64,000 bases of DNA, from the NCBI GenBank assembly GCA_044220975.1, contig JBGAPZ010000014.1, forward strand, positions 1 through 64,000. Reading direction: 5' to 3'. This DNA comes from SZUA-430 sp044220975 (GTDB taxonomy: Bacteria > Pseudomonadota > Alphaproteobacteria > Micropepsales > Micropepsaceae). The notes under the pieces are model-generated. The model worked only from the letters and a program-made list of their open reading frames with translations, was not told the origin of the DNA and did not search any database. This document shows positions 8,584 through 17,323 of this stretch, one piece after another. Numbering within the stretch: the first letter of the stretch is position 1; every line of letters begins with the position of its first letter. A program made the translations under genes and the position numbers.

Positions 8584-9408
8584 ATGCGTTTTGGAAATTT
8601 GATGAGGCCTGCATTGGCCGCAGCCGTTGCAGTAGCGGGTGCCGTCTCGCCCGCGCTTGCGCGCGAGCCGGCGGTGTCGACATTGAACGTCAAGGTCACG
8701 GCACAGGCCGGACCGGTTGAAGAAGAAGGGTCGTGGCTTGGCATCGTCGCGCTGACGGCACCGATCAGTAACGAGTGGGGCGTGCAAGGCGAAGCCGGCG
8801 CGTTCGGCTTCGACGGCGACCCAGCATACGGACTTGCGGGACACGTGTTCACGCGCGATCCGGCGCAATATCTGCTTGGCGCGTTCGGCGCGTTCGCTCA
8901 TGCGGACGATGCCGACCTCGACGCCGGGCGTATCGGCGTCGAAGGCGAATACTATCTTGAGCATCTGACGTTGATCGCCAATACGGGGTATCAGTTCGGC
9001 GACAACAACGTCAACGAAACGTGGTTCGGCGAAGCGCGCGTCAGCTGGTATGCGACGAACGACTTCGCGCTGTCGGGCGGGGTTGCGTTCGACGATGAGC
9101 GCGCGGTCACCGAATTCGGCGCCGAGTGGCTTATCGGCGGCGGTTCGGCATTGCCGGGACTTGCTCTGCGCGGCGACGTGCTCATCGGCGACGACAGCGT
9201 CGACAGCACGTTGCTGGGCATCGTCTATTATTTCGGGCCGGACGCCAGCTTGAAGGATCGCCATCGTAAGCAAGATCCGGAAAGCGCGTTGTTCGATCTG
9301 CTCGCTGCGGTCGAGGGGTCGTGCGTGCCAACAATAGTGCTGACGGAAGCGAAATCGCTCCCTCCGTCGAGCTGCGGCGTGTACGTGCCACCGCCGCCGC
9401 CGGGCTAA
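8584..9408 (+). CDS. outer-membrane beta-barrel protein, paralog A
   Basis: A 274-aa protein with a signal peptide (residues 1-26, PALAREP) and alternating strands typical of a small outer-membrane barrel (for example FALSGGVAF, LLGIVYYF). The barrel ends with an aromatic YYF, after which comes a conserved extension GPDASLKDRHRKQDP, two Cys residues 17 apart and a proline tail PPPPPG. A paralog with the same plan lies at 12759-13592. The start is ATG 8584 with GAGGGAT upstream; the leader carries a small hairpin GGCCGG/CCGGCC (8543-8562). The gene ends in a strong terminator. I do not recognise the family; function is unknown. Confidence 0.75.
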   Translation: MRFGNLMRPALAAAVAVAGAVSPALAREPAVSTLNVKVTAQAGPVEEEGSWLGIVALTAPISNEWGVQGEAGAFGFDGDPAYGLAGHVFTRDPAQYLLGAFGAFAHADDADLDAGRIGVEGEYYLEHLTLIANTGYQFGDNNVNETWFGEARVSWYATNDFALSGGVAFDDERAVTEFGAEWLIGGGSALPGLALRGDVLIGDDSVDSTLLGIVYYFGPDASLKDRHRKQDPESALFDLLAAVEGSCVPTIVLTEAKSLPPSSCGVYVPPPPPG

Positions 9409-9429
9409 GGTTCGCTAAACAACACTGAA

Positions 9430-9458
9430 GGGCCGCCGGTTCGCCGGCGGCCCTTTTT
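9430..9458 (+). terminator. intrinsic terminator of outer-membrane paralog A
   Basis: Perfect 10-bp stem GGGCCGCCGG / CCGGCGGCCC closed by a TTCG tetraloop and followed by five T residues (9454-9458), 21 nt after the stop codon. This is a textbook intrinsic terminator on the + strand. Confidence 0.93.
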
Positions 9459-9476
9459 GTTGGCGGAGCGCGTCGA

Positions 9477-11858
9477 TCACCAAGTCCCTTTGAGCGTCGC
9501 GAATGCGGCGACGGCATTGTCGCCTGCGATGCCGCTTACGTCCTGCTGATAGATCGCGCTTGCCTGCAGCGTCAGGCCGTCGCCCAGCGTGGCCGTGTAG
9601 CCGAGTTCGTAGTCGGTTTCGGGCGTCGCGCTTGCCAGGCTTTGGGTCTCGGTCGAATAGACGATCTCGCGCGTCTCGGTCACACCGGTCGAGGCCGTGA
9701 TCACCGCGGACCCGCTCACGATATGCAACGGACGCGATACGGCGAGGCCCAGCGCGTCGCTCTCGCCGAAGACGCCACGCTTGGCGAGAGCCACGCCATA
9801 CGCCTCGGATTCGATGCCGGAGAAGCTCTGAAACAAACCGCCAGCCACCGGCGTCGCGTCCGTCACGCCGCGCGACCACGACGCCGAGGCGACCCAGTCG
9901 TCGCCCAAATCCAGACGCGCGCCGAAGCCGATCGACGTGGTCTGCGCCTGCGAGGTCACGCTCAGCGCGCCCTGCTCTTCACTGCCAAGCAGGCTGTTTT
10001 CCTCGTTCGTGCGCGCGAATTGTGCGCCGAGCTGACCCCAGGAGGCGAAGCGCCAATTCAGCGCCGCGACCGCGTTCTCGGCCGAGCGCGGTTGCGACAA
10101 ATCTTGCGCGAAGTACGCCAGAGCCTCGTCGGCCGTCAGCACTTCGTCGTTCAACGCTTTTGCTGCGTCGTCCTGCGCAGCGGCGTACCCGAAGGTAAGC
10201 GTGAGATCGGCTCCAAGCTTTGCGCCGACGGCTGCGAAGTTCGCGTCCTCGGTCAGGGCCACGAACGGCGAGTTCATGGCGGACGCCGATAGGAACAATC
10301 CGTCATAGGCGCTCGATCCCGCAAGATCGAGCACGTTCAGCTGACCCAGCGGCGACGCGTCGTGCCCCAGGATCAAAGTCGCGGTGTCGCTCAAGTTCGT
10401 GCGCATCACGACGTTGCTGAGTTCGGTATGCGTCGGCTCCGCGAAGCCCGTGTCCGTGATGACGCCGCTGATTGCGATCCCGTCGCCCGCGAAGGAAACG
10501 CTGCGCCAATAGCCCATGCCTTGTGCAACGAAGCCGTCCAGGCTAAGCGCGCCCGATGCGGCTGCGGTGCTGAGATCGGTCCGATAGTCGCGGCCAAAAG
10601 CATCGAAGAAGACAACGCTCTTCGCAAGCTGCGAGCCTTGCAGCCCTGCCGACAGCACGCCCGACATGCCGGCCTTGGCGACGTTGGCCGTGCCGGTGTA
10701 GTTCGCGGTCGTCGTACCCGACGTCGCAATCGACTGTGTCCCCAGCGGCGCGAGGGCGGCCTGCAAGTTCACAAGGCCCCGGCCATAGACGGCGTCGGTG
10801 CCTGCTGCGCCCAGATCGGTCGCCGATTGCAGCAAGATGCTCACCGTCTGCTGCGGCGTCAGGTAGGGCGCCTCCGCCAAGACGCGCGCCGCGACGCCCG
10901 ACACATAGGGCGTCGCCATCGACGTGCCCGACATCGTCGCATAGCCGCCGCCCATGTAGGTGGAGTAGATGCTTTGGCCGGGCGCCACCAGAAAGACGTC
11001 CTTGAAGCAGGTCGTCGCGCCGCCCGAGGCGACGCAGCCGCCGTTGCCGGGCGTCTGCGAGAACGACGAGATCGTGTTCGTCGGGCCGACCGAGCCCACG
11101 ATGATCATGCTTCCGACGATGCCCGCTTGTGTCGCGTAGGCTGCGGGATATCCCGGCGCGTACGCTGTGCCACTGTTGCCTGCGGCCGCGACGATGACGG
11201 AGGTCGCCGCCGCCTGTTGCAGCGGCGCGATTAGCGTCGTCGATGGCGAACTGCCGCCGAGGCTCATACTGATGACGCGCGCGCCTTGCTGCGCCGCATA
11301 GGAAATGCCGCTCGCAACAGCGGTGTAGGAACCGCTGCCGCTTGCGTCCAACACCTTGACCGGAAGCAGCAACGCAGCCGGCGCGACGCCGGTGTTGCCG
11401 ACGCCGTTCGCGGCCGCCGCGACGATGCCCGCGACGTGTGTGCCGTGTCCGTTGTTGTCGTCGCCTAGACCGGCCGCGCCGGCGCATGCGGACGCCGTCC
11501 CGAAGCACTTGCCGCCGGCGACTATGCGGCCGGCGAATTCGGGATGGTCGAGGTCGATACCCGTGTCGACGATGCCGACCACAATCCCCGCGCCGTTGCT
11601 CGGCGGCGGCGTGGGCGTGGGTTTGGGCGTCGGTTTGGGCGGCGGTGGCGGTGCCGGCGCGGGCTTCGGTTTGGGTCTGGCGCCTTGCGTTCCTAGCTCA
11701 TCTTGTTGGTCGAGCGCGTACCAATCGTAGCCGTCTGCAGCCTCGTCCGCTTGGCGCTCCGCGACGCCATAAATCCAGGCGCCCGCCTGCGCCGTCGCCG
11801 GAAACGGTAGTGCGCAAGCGCCAAGCAAAAGCAGGGCGATACGGCCAGTGGTCGTCAT
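9477..11858 (-). CDS. subtilisin-like (S8) serine protease autotransporter
   Basis: A 793-aa secreted protease: signal peptide to about residue 25, a proline-rich linker (residues about 62-87, alternating PKP/PTP), a subtilase domain with triad Asp98 (IVDTGID), His138 (GHGTHVAG) and Ser313 (GTSMATP), and an oxyanion region AAGNSG (225-230). The C-terminal roughly 270 residues alternate in barrel fashion and end in Trp, as expected of an autotransporter beta-barrel. The start is ATG 11858, seven codons inside the longest frame, because the signal peptide begins there. It lies between two paralogous barrel genes and is convergent with one of them. Confidence 0.92.
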   Translation of the reverse strand: MTTTGRIALLLLGACALPFPATAQAGAWIYGVAERQADEAADGYDWYALDQQDELGTQGARPKPKPAPAPPPPPKPTPKPTPTPPPSNGAGIVVGIVDTGIDLDHPEFAGRIVAGGKCFGTASACAGAAGLGDDNNGHGTHVAGIVAAAANGVGNTGVAPAALLLPVKVLDASGSGSYTAVASGISYAAQQGARVISMSLGGSSPSTTLIAPLQQAAATSVIVAAAGNSGTAYAPGYPAAYATQAGIVGSMIIVGSVGPTNTISSFSQTPGNGGCVASGGATTCFKDVFLVAPGQSIYSTYMGGGYATMSGTSMATPYVSGVAARVLAEAPYLTPQQTVSILLQSATDLGAAGTDAVYGRGLVNLQAALAPLGTQSIATSGTTTANYTGTANVAKAGMSGVLSAGLQGSQLAKSVVFFDAFGRDYRTDLSTAAASGALSLDGFVAQGMGYWRSVSFAGDGIAISGVITDTGFAEPTHTELSNVVMRTNLSDTATLILGHDASPLGQLNVLDLAGSSAYDGLFLSASAMNSPFVALTEDANFAAVGAKLGADLTLTFGYAAAQDDAAKALNDEVLTADEALAYFAQDLSQPRSAENAVAALNWRFASWGQLGAQFARTNEENSLLGSEEQGALSVTSQAQTTSIGFGARLDLGDDWVASASWSRGVTDATPVAGGLFQSFSGIESEAYGVALAKRGVFGESDALGLAVSRPLHIVSGSAVITASTGVTETREIVYSTETQSLASATPETDYELGYTATLGDGLTLQASAIYQQDVSGIAGDNAVAAFATLKGTW

Positions 11859-12030
11859 CGTCGCGAACCTCGGAAACAATGGATCGCGAGCTTGCCACCG
11901 CGCCCCCTAACGCGAGGTTTGCCGAATGCGAGCGATTTGAAGCGAATCCCACGCTTTACGAATCGTTACCGGCGTTTGCGGGTGAAGTCGCGCGGTTTAC
12001 AATTGTGCCGCAACGCGTGAGTCCCCGACC

Positions 12031-12615
12031 ATGACGAGCGACTTCTGGGCTTGGGCTTCCGATCTAGCGTCCGCTGCCGCACTGAAAGGCATCGTGAAGG
12101 CCGTCATCCTGGGTGCGATTGCAGGAGCTACGTTGCTGCTCACGCACGTCGCGACGCGAGGCGGCGCGGTGGTGTTGGACGAAGCGGCCGGGCACACGGT
12201 GCAGTCGCCGAAGCTCATCGTCGTCGCGGGCTTGTGCGGGACTTGTGCGGTGGCGTTCCTTGTTTGGGGTATTCTCGATCCGGGCACGCTGCAAGTGCCG
12301 GGATCGGATGGTTGGTGGCTCGGCCTTGTTGCAGGATTTACGCTTGGCTTCCTCGCGCTTGCGATTTTGAGCACGCATCGTTGGTCGTGGGACGGCGAGC
12401 GGTTCACGTGGCATGGCGCGTTTCGCAACCGTACGCTGCTATGGCGCGATCTCGCGAGTGCCGGCCCAACTTGGGAAGGCCAGTACGCGGCGCGCGACAA
12501 CCGCGGTCGCAAGATTCGTTGGAGCAGCTATACGCTGGAGCACGAAGCGCTCGCCCGGATTGCGCGAACGTATCTGGCGCGCGCCGTTAACGCGCCAGCG
12601 CAGGCTGCCGCCTGA
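12031..12615 (+). CDS. inner-membrane protein with a C-terminal PH-like segment
   Basis: A 194-aa protein with three predicted transmembrane helices (about residues 20-40, 64-82 and 95-113) followed by a soluble segment with strands RWSWDGERFTWHGAF, RTLLWRDLASA and GRKIRWSSYTLEHEAL. That strand pattern recalls bacterial PH-like domains that follow short membrane anchors, but there is no recognised function. It is divergent from the subtilase (172 bp intergenic) and upstream of the second barrel gene by 143 bp. Confidence 0.65.
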   Translation: MTSDFWAWASDLASAAALKGIVKAVILGAIAGATLLLTHVATRGGAVVLDEAAGHTVQSPKLIVVAGLCGTCAVAFLVWGILDPGTLQVPGSDGWWLGLVAGFTLGFLALAILSTHRWSWDGERFTWHGAFRNRTLLWRDLASAGPTWEGQYAARDNRGRKIRWSSYTLEHEALARIARTYLARAVNAPAQAAA

Positions 12616-12758
12616 GCGTGTGACCACGATCACCTGAGTCATCTAAATCGCCGTCGCCTCCCATATTCGCGGGATGGAGGCTTGAGGCCGCGTTCGTCAG
12701 CATGGATTCGCTTGCAGGGGCTTGCGTCGCCTCGTGCGCGTTACTTCGAGGGGGTTCT

Positions 12759-13592
12759 ATGCGTTTTGCGTCTTTTGTCCGGCCGTTTTGTTTTTATGCC
12801 GCCGCACTTGCGGCCATCGGGTGTGGGGCCGCGCCCGCGTTGGCGGATGGTCCGGCGGTGTCGGCGACCAATCTGAAAGTAACCGCGGCGGGAGGGTCCG
12901 TGGCCGGCGACGGCGCTTGGGAAGGTGTTGCCGCGTTGACGGCGCCGCTGTCGCAAACATGGGGATTTCAAGGCGAAGCTGGCGTCTTCGGCGTCGACGA
13001 CGACTCGGCCTGGGGATTGGCTGGGCACGTGTTCAAACGGGATCCTGATAGCTACCTGGTCGGGTTGTTTGCGGCCTACGCGCACGAAGACGACTTCGAC
13101 TTCGAAGTTTCGCGCATCGGGGCGGAAGCGGAGTTCTATCTCGATCAGGTGACGCTGCTCGTTCACGGCGGGTATCAGTTCGCCGACTCGATCGACGACA
13201 GCGCGTTCGGCGGTGCGGAGGTGCGTTGGTATGCGAGCGACAACTTCGTGCTGGGGGCCGGCGTGAACTTCGCCGATGATTCGGCGATCGGCCGGGCGCA
13301 CGCGGAGTGGCTGCTCGGCGGCACGGCGTTGCCGGGGCTTGCGCTGCGCATCGAAGGCGCCGTCGGCGACGACGACTTCGACAGCGTCATGGGTGGTCTT
13401 ACCTACTATTTCGGACCGGATGCGAGCCTAAAGGACCGCCACCGCCGGCAAGATCCCGACAGCGCGTTGTTCAATCTCTTCCAGGCGATCGAGCAGGAGC
13501 GCAGCGGTGCTTGCGTGCCGCCACCAGCGATGTTGCTTAAGACTGTAAGCCCGACGACATGTGCGCCGCCGCCGCCTCCGCCGCCGACTTAA
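12759..13592 (+). CDS. outer-membrane beta-barrel protein, paralog B
   Basis: A 277-aa paralog of the 8584-9408 product: signal peptide (residues 1-28), barrel strands, terminal YYF, then GPDASLKDRHRRQDP, a Cys pair 16 residues apart and a tail of seven prolines plus Thr. Start ATG 12759 has GAGGGGG upstream; the earlier in-frame ATG 12702 has none and lacks a signal peptide. The two paralogs share closely similar barrels and almost identical barrel-tail junctions, so the tail is under selection. Function is unknown; surface or periplasmic anchoring of the tail is a guess. Confidence 0.75.
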   Translation: MRFASFVRPFCFYAAALAAIGCGAAPALADGPAVSATNLKVTAAGGSVAGDGAWEGVAALTAPLSQTWGFQGEAGVFGVDDDSAWGLAGHVFKRDPDSYLVGLFAAYAHEDDFDFEVSRIGAEAEFYLDQVTLLVHGGYQFADSIDDSAFGGAEVRWYASDNFVLGAGVNFADDSAIGRAHAEWLLGGTALPGLALRIEGAVGDDDFDSVMGGLTYYFGPDASLKDRHRRQDPDSALFNLFQAIEQERSGACVPPPAMLLKTVSPTTCAPPPPPPPT

Positions 13593-13615
13593 AGCGGTGA
13601 GAAGTCGATCGTCAG

Positions 13616-13648
13616 GAGCGCCGGCCGACAACCGGCGCTCAACTTTTT
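13616..13648 (+). terminator. intrinsic terminator of outer-membrane paralog B
   Basis: A 9-bp stem GAGCGCCGG (13616-13624) / CCGGCGCTC (13632-13640) with a 7-nt loop and a trailing AACTTTTTC, 23 nt after the stop codon. Confidence 0.88.
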
Positions 13649-13707
13649 CTGGCTGCTTTTGCACCACGCAGGCGTGATGCGGCGTTGTCTGGTGTTCAGG
13701 CAGAGAT

Positions 13708-13743
13708 GGCGCAATTGCGCCGCGGTGAATGGCCGGTGAATGG
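13708..13743. promoter_or_regulatory. palindrome plus direct repeat upstream of secreted Asn/Gln-rich gene
   Basis: A perfect 14-bp palindrome GGCGCAATTGCGCC (13708-13721) is followed at once by a 9-bp direct repeat GGTGAATGG (13724-13732 and 13735-13743). It stands about 90-120 nt before the ATG at 13831, a usual place for a regulator site. No regulator is identified. Confidence 0.4.
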
Positions 13744-13830
13744 GCTGGCTGCTCTTATGTTCATGGGCGGGTCCCTATCTTTCGTTTCCAAGGGCGGATG
13801 TTCCTCCCTTTGACGTGGAGACGAAATCAG

Positions 13831-14406
13831 ATGCGCAAATTCGCAACGACTGCCCTCACCGCCTTGACGATCGGCCTTTTGGGCTCGACCGCGGCGTTTG
13901 CAGATGCCCCAAATCAAGGTTGGCAGGGTTCGAACAATCACGGCCCCGCCTACAATCAGCAACAGAACCATCAGCCGGGCGCTGGCGGGCCGGGCAACGG
14001 TCAGTGGAATCAGCACCCGCAGGGCGGACAGCAGGGCGACCATCGCTTTGACAGCCGCCGCGACAACGACCGCTTCGGCGATCGCCGCTTCGACAACGGG
14101 CGCAACTTCAACGATCGCCGGTTCAAGCCAAACTTCAACTTCCAGCTCTATTTCGGCAATTTCGACCGTTGGGAGCGCGGTTGGGGCTACGGCAGCTACC
14201 AGACCCAGTACCGCTATCAGCGTCCGCTGAGCGCGTACCAGATCGAGCGTCAGTTGGAGCGCCAGGGCTACTACGACGTGCGTAACCTGCAGAAGTCGCG
14301 CGCCGGCTTCGGCTACCGGGCCTTCGCCGTCAACTATCGCGGCCAGCCTGTGATGTTGCGGGTCAACCCGTTCACCGGCGGCGTGATGGAAGCGCGCTAC
14401 ATCTAA
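13831..14406 (+). CDS. secreted Asn/Gln/Arg/Asp-rich protein with PepSY-like end
   Basis: A 191-aa exported protein. Signal peptide residues 1-24 (STAAFADAP) are followed by a low-complexity region rich in N, Q, H and G, then repeated R-R/D-F-D units (DRRFDNGRNFNDRRF), and a folded C-terminal part with LSAYQIERQLERQGYYDV and RGQPVMLRVNPFTGGV that resembles PepSY-type modules. The start is ATG 13831 with a GGAG site in GTGGAGACG; an upstream in-frame start would bury the signal peptide. It is monocistronic, with a terminator just downstream. Function unknown; metal-binding or surface roles are possible. Confidence 0.75.
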   Translation: MRKFATTALTALTIGLLGSTAAFADAPNQGWQGSNNHGPAYNQQQNHQPGAGGPGNGQWNQHPQGGQQGDHRFDSRRDNDRFGDRRFDNGRNFNDRRFKPNFNFQLYFGNFDRWERGWGYGSYQTQYRYQRPLSAYQIERQLERQGYYDVRNLQKSRAGFGYRAFAVNYRGQPVMLRVNPFTGGVMEARYI

Positions 14407-14432
14407 AACTCTCCCACTTGAGAGTCTAAGCG

Positions 14433-14467
14433 AGCGCCGGGTGGAAACACCCGGCGCTTTGCTTTTG
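14433..14467 (+). terminator. intrinsic terminator after Asn/Gln-rich secreted gene
   Basis: An 11-bp stem AGCGCCGGGTG / CACCCGGCGCT with a GAAA tetraloop (14444-14447), then TTGCTTTT. It lies 26 nt after the stop codon. Confidence 0.9.
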
Positions 14468-14576
14468 GGCGGCCTCCCAACCCTCGAAGCAGCAAGACGA
14501 ATCGGGCGTTTTTGGTGAGGCGGCGGGTACCCTTCACAAGGGCCCCCCCATCTGTTACATCGCCGCCCCTACCGGC

Positions 14577-14661
14577 GCGGTCATGGCGGAATTGGTAGAC
14601 GCACTACCTTGAGGTGGTAGCGGGGCGACCCGTGGAAGTTCGAGTCTTCTTGACCGCACCA
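14577..14661 (+). tRNA. tRNA-Leu, anticodon GAG
   Basis: An 85-nt class II tRNA. The acceptor stem GCGGTCA (14577-14583) pairs with TGACCGC (14651-14657), followed by discriminator A and an encoded CCA (14659-14661). The anticodon stem CTACC/GGTAG frames the loop TTGAGGT with anticodon GAG at 14611-14613. A long variable arm (GGGGCGACCC) and a T arm with the loop TTCGAGT complete it. It reads CUC and CUU codons. Identification is secure. Confidence 0.97.
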
Positions 14662-14679
14662 ACGCTTCCCTCATTCGTC

Positions 14680-14696
14680 GCGCCGCACTGCGGCGC
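14680..14696 (+). terminator. possible tRNA-Leu terminator hairpin
   Basis: A 7-bp stem GCGCCGC / GCGGCGC with a 3-nt loop lies 18 nt after the tRNA, followed by GCGGGCTTGTTCC. The T content is low, so termination is only possible. Confidence 0.35.
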
Positions 14697-14738
14697 GCGG
14701 GCTTGTTCCGTTTGCGGGAGAAGCGCTAACACCTGAAA

Positions 14739-16133
14739 ATGCCCATGTCCGAAACCGCCAGCGAAGTCCGGACTGCCGCGCCGGCCGACTCGGTGGTGTC
14801 GACGCCAGAGTTCTTGCGCGCGGTGATGGACGCGACGGCGGCGGGAAATGCGGCCGCGATCAAGGAACTGATTTGGCCGTTGCATCCGGCCGACGTGGCA
14901 ACACTGCTTGGCGCGATGCCTGCGGCCAGCCGGCGCGCGATGGTGACGCAGCTCGGCACCGACTTCGACCCGGAGATTCTAACCGAACTGGACGAGGACC
15001 TGCGCACGGAGCTCGTGCGCGCGCTGGGCACGAAGACGGTCGCCGAGGCGGTCAAAGAACTCGACGTCGAAGACGCCGCTTACGTCATCGAAGATCTTGA
15101 AGACGCCGAGAAGCGCGAAGTGCTCGCGCAGGTACCGCTTGAGGACCGGGCTGAGGTCGTCGACGCGCTTTTGTTCGAAGAGGGTTCGGCCGGGCGGTTG
15201 ATGCACCGCGAGTTCGTGGCGCTCTCGCCGTTGATCACCGTTGCCGAAGCGTTGACACGGCTGGCCGCGCCGGAGACCCCAGAGGACTATCAGGAAATCT
15301 ACCTCGTCGATGCGGATTTGAAACCACTGGGCGTCGTTCCGCTTTCGCGGCTGCTGCGCGCACCACGGTCGGCACGGCTCGCTGATATCGCCAGCGACGA
15401 GATGAAGGTCATTGCGGCAACGACGGATCAGTCGTCGTTCGCGTACCTGTTCGAGCACTATCATCTGACGTCGGCACCCGTGACGGACGATACCGGGCGG
15501 CTTGTCGGGCTCTTGAGCGCGGGCTCGGTCGTGGAAATCCTGAAAGAGATGCACGAGAGCCAGGTGCTGGCGCTGGGCGGCGTGCAGGAAGACGAGAGCT
15601 TCTCCGCGCCGATCCGCAAGATCACGTGGCTGCGCTTCTCGTGGCTATTCGTGAACCTGATGACCGCGATCATGGCCTCGATCGTGATCGGGTTCTTCGA
15701 GGCGTCGCTTCAGAAGGTCGTGGCGCTCGCCATTTTGATGCCGATCGTGGCCTCCATGGGCGGCAACGCGGGGACGCAGACCCTGACCATCGTCGTGCGC
15801 GCACTTGCAACAAAAGAGCTCAATCAGGCGAACATGTGGCGGGTGATCAACCGCGAGATGCTGATCGGTGCGATGAACGGCGCGGCGTTTGCCGCACTTG
15901 CGGCGGGGATAACGTGGGTTTGGTTCGGCGATCTCGCACTTGCGGCCGTGATCGCGGCGGCGATGACGATTAATATGGTCGCGGCGGCGGCGGCGGGTAT
16001 CCTGGTGCCGGTCGCCTTGAAGCGGTGGGACATCGATCCCGCGGTCTCGTCGCCGGTGTTCGTGACGACCGTGACGGACGTGGTCGGTTTCTTGTCGTTC
16101 TTGGGCCTTGCAACTTGGCTTCTGCTTCGATGA
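14739..16133 (+). CDS. mgtE: magnesium transporter MgtE
   Basis: A Mg2+ channel of the MgtE family, 464 aa. The N-terminal superhelical domain (about residues 30-140, with LHPADVATLLGAMP) is followed by two CBS domains (about 145-265; YQEIYLVDADLKPLGVVPL and LTSAPVTDDTGRLVGLL) and a five-helix pore domain (about 285-464). The pore carries the family signature SMGGNAGTQT. Cytosolic Mg2+ binding to the N and CBS domains normally closes the pore. Starts at 14739 and 14745 are both possible. The stop overlaps the next start as ATGA. No M-box riboswitch is visible in the 77 nt upstream. Confidence 0.96.
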   Translation: MPMSETASEVRTAAPADSVVSTPEFLRAVMDATAAGNAAAIKELIWPLHPADVATLLGAMPAASRRAMVTQLGTDFDPEILTELDEDLRTELVRALGTKTVAEAVKELDVEDAAYVIEDLEDAEKREVLAQVPLEDRAEVVDALLFEEGSAGRLMHREFVALSPLITVAEALTRLAAPETPEDYQEIYLVDADLKPLGVVPLSRLLRAPRSARLADIASDEMKVIAATTDQSSFAYLFEHYHLTSAPVTDDTGRLVGLLSAGSVVEILKEMHESQVLALGGVQEDESFSAPIRKITWLRFSWLFVNLMTAIMASIVIGFFEASLQKVVALAILMPIVASMGGNAGTQTLTIVVRALATKELNQANMWRVINREMLIGAMNGAAFAALAAGITWVWFGDLALAAVIAAAMTINMVAAAAAGILVPVALKRWDIDPAVSSPVFVTTVTDVVGFLSFLGLATWLLLR

Positions 16134-17302
16134 TTCCAAATTCATTCCGTGGACTGAACTTCGACCTTGGCGAAACGGCGGACGCTCTGCGCGATACCGT
16201 CGCGCGCTTCACGGCGGCCGAGATCGCGCCACGTGCGAGCGAGATCGACCGCTCGAACGCGTTTCCGCGCGATCTGTGGCCGAAGCTGGGTGAGCTTGGA
16301 CTGCTCGGCATCACGGTCGAGGAAGAGTTCGGCGGTTCTGGGCTTGGCTATCTTGAACATGTGGTCGCGGTCGAGGAGATCAGCCGCGGTTCGGCGGCGG
16401 TGGGGCTGTCGTACGGCGCGCACTCGAACCTGTGCGTGAACCAGATCAAGCGCAACGGCGATCATGCACAGAAAGCGCATTATCTTCCGAAACTGGTCTC
16501 GGGTCAGCACTTGGGTGCGCTCGCCATGTCGGAGCCCGGCGCCGGTTCGGACGTCGTGGGCATGCGCCTGCGCGCAGATAAAAAGGGTGATCGCTACGTG
16601 CTGAACGGCACGAAGATGTGGATCACGAACGGGCCGACCGCGGACATCGTGGTCGTCTACGCGAAGACCGATCCCGAGGCCGGCCCACGCGGCATCACGG
16701 CCTTCATCGTCGAAAAGGGGATGAAGGGTTTTACGACCGCGCAGAAGCTCGACAAGATGGGCATGCGCGGGTCCGACACGGGCGAGCTCGTCTTCACCGA
16801 TTGCGAAGTGCCCGCGGAGAATATTCTCGGCCGCTTAAACGAAGGCGTTCGCGTTCTGATGTCGGGGCTCGATTACGAACGCGCGGTGCTGGCGGCGGGG
16901 CCGCTGGGCATCATGCGCAATGCGATGGATATCGTGTTGCCGTATGTGCACGAGCGCAAACAGTTCGGCCAGGCGATCGGCACGTTCCAATTGATGCAGG
17001 GCAAGCTTGCCGACATGTACACGCGCATGAACGCGGCGCGCTCGTATGTGTACACGGTGGCGAAGGCGTGCGATCGCGGCGAGACCACGCGCAAGGACGC
17101 GGCGGCTGCGATCCTGTTCGCGTCGGAGACGGCGACGTGGATGGCGCTTGAGGCGATCCAGACGCTCGGCGGCAACGGCTATATCAACGACTACCCGACG
17201 GGACGCTTGCTGCGCGACGCGAAGCTCTATGAGATCGGCGCAGGCACCAGCGAGATACGGCGCATGCTGATCGGGCGGGAGCTGTTTGAGGAGACGGCGT
17301 GA
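16130..17302 (+). CDS. ivd: isovaleryl-CoA dehydrogenase-like acyl-CoA dehydrogenase
   Basis: An FAD-dependent acyl-CoA dehydrogenase of 390 aa, best matched to isovaleryl-CoA dehydrogenase of leucine breakdown. Evidence: the segment GLDYERAVLAAGPLGI with Glu250, which is the IVD-type position of the catalytic base rather than the C-terminal one used by most acyl-CoA dehydrogenases. Typical signatures include AMSEPGAGSDVVGM, TKMWITNGP and QTLGGNGY. It overlaps the mgtE stop by 4 nt although the two functions are unrelated. No methylcrotonyl-CoA carboxylase genes follow, so the leucine pathway is not complete in this window. Confidence 0.9.
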   Translation: MIPNSFRGLNFDLGETADALRDTVARFTAAEIAPRASEIDRSNAFPRDLWPKLGELGLLGITVEEEFGGSGLGYLEHVVAVEEISRGSAAVGLSYGAHSNLCVNQIKRNGDHAQKAHYLPKLVSGQHLGALAMSEPGAGSDVVGMRLRADKKGDRYVLNGTKMWITNGPTADIVVVYAKTDPEAGPRGITAFIVEKGMKGFTTAQKLDKMGMRGSDTGELVFTDCEVPAENILGRLNEGVRVLMSGLDYERAVLAAGPLGIMRNAMDIVLPYVHERKQFGQAIGTFQLMQGKLADMYTRMNAARSYVYTVAKACDRGETTRKDAAAAILFASETATWMALEAIQTLGGNGYINDYPTGRLLRDAKLYEIGAGTSEIRRMLIGRELFEETA

Positions 17303-17323
17303 AGCCAGTGTGTTGGGGACAGG

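Noticed and set aside
14662..14738. M-box magnesium riboswitch before mgtE
   Set aside because: The 77-nt gap is too short and holds only a tRNA-proximal hairpin.
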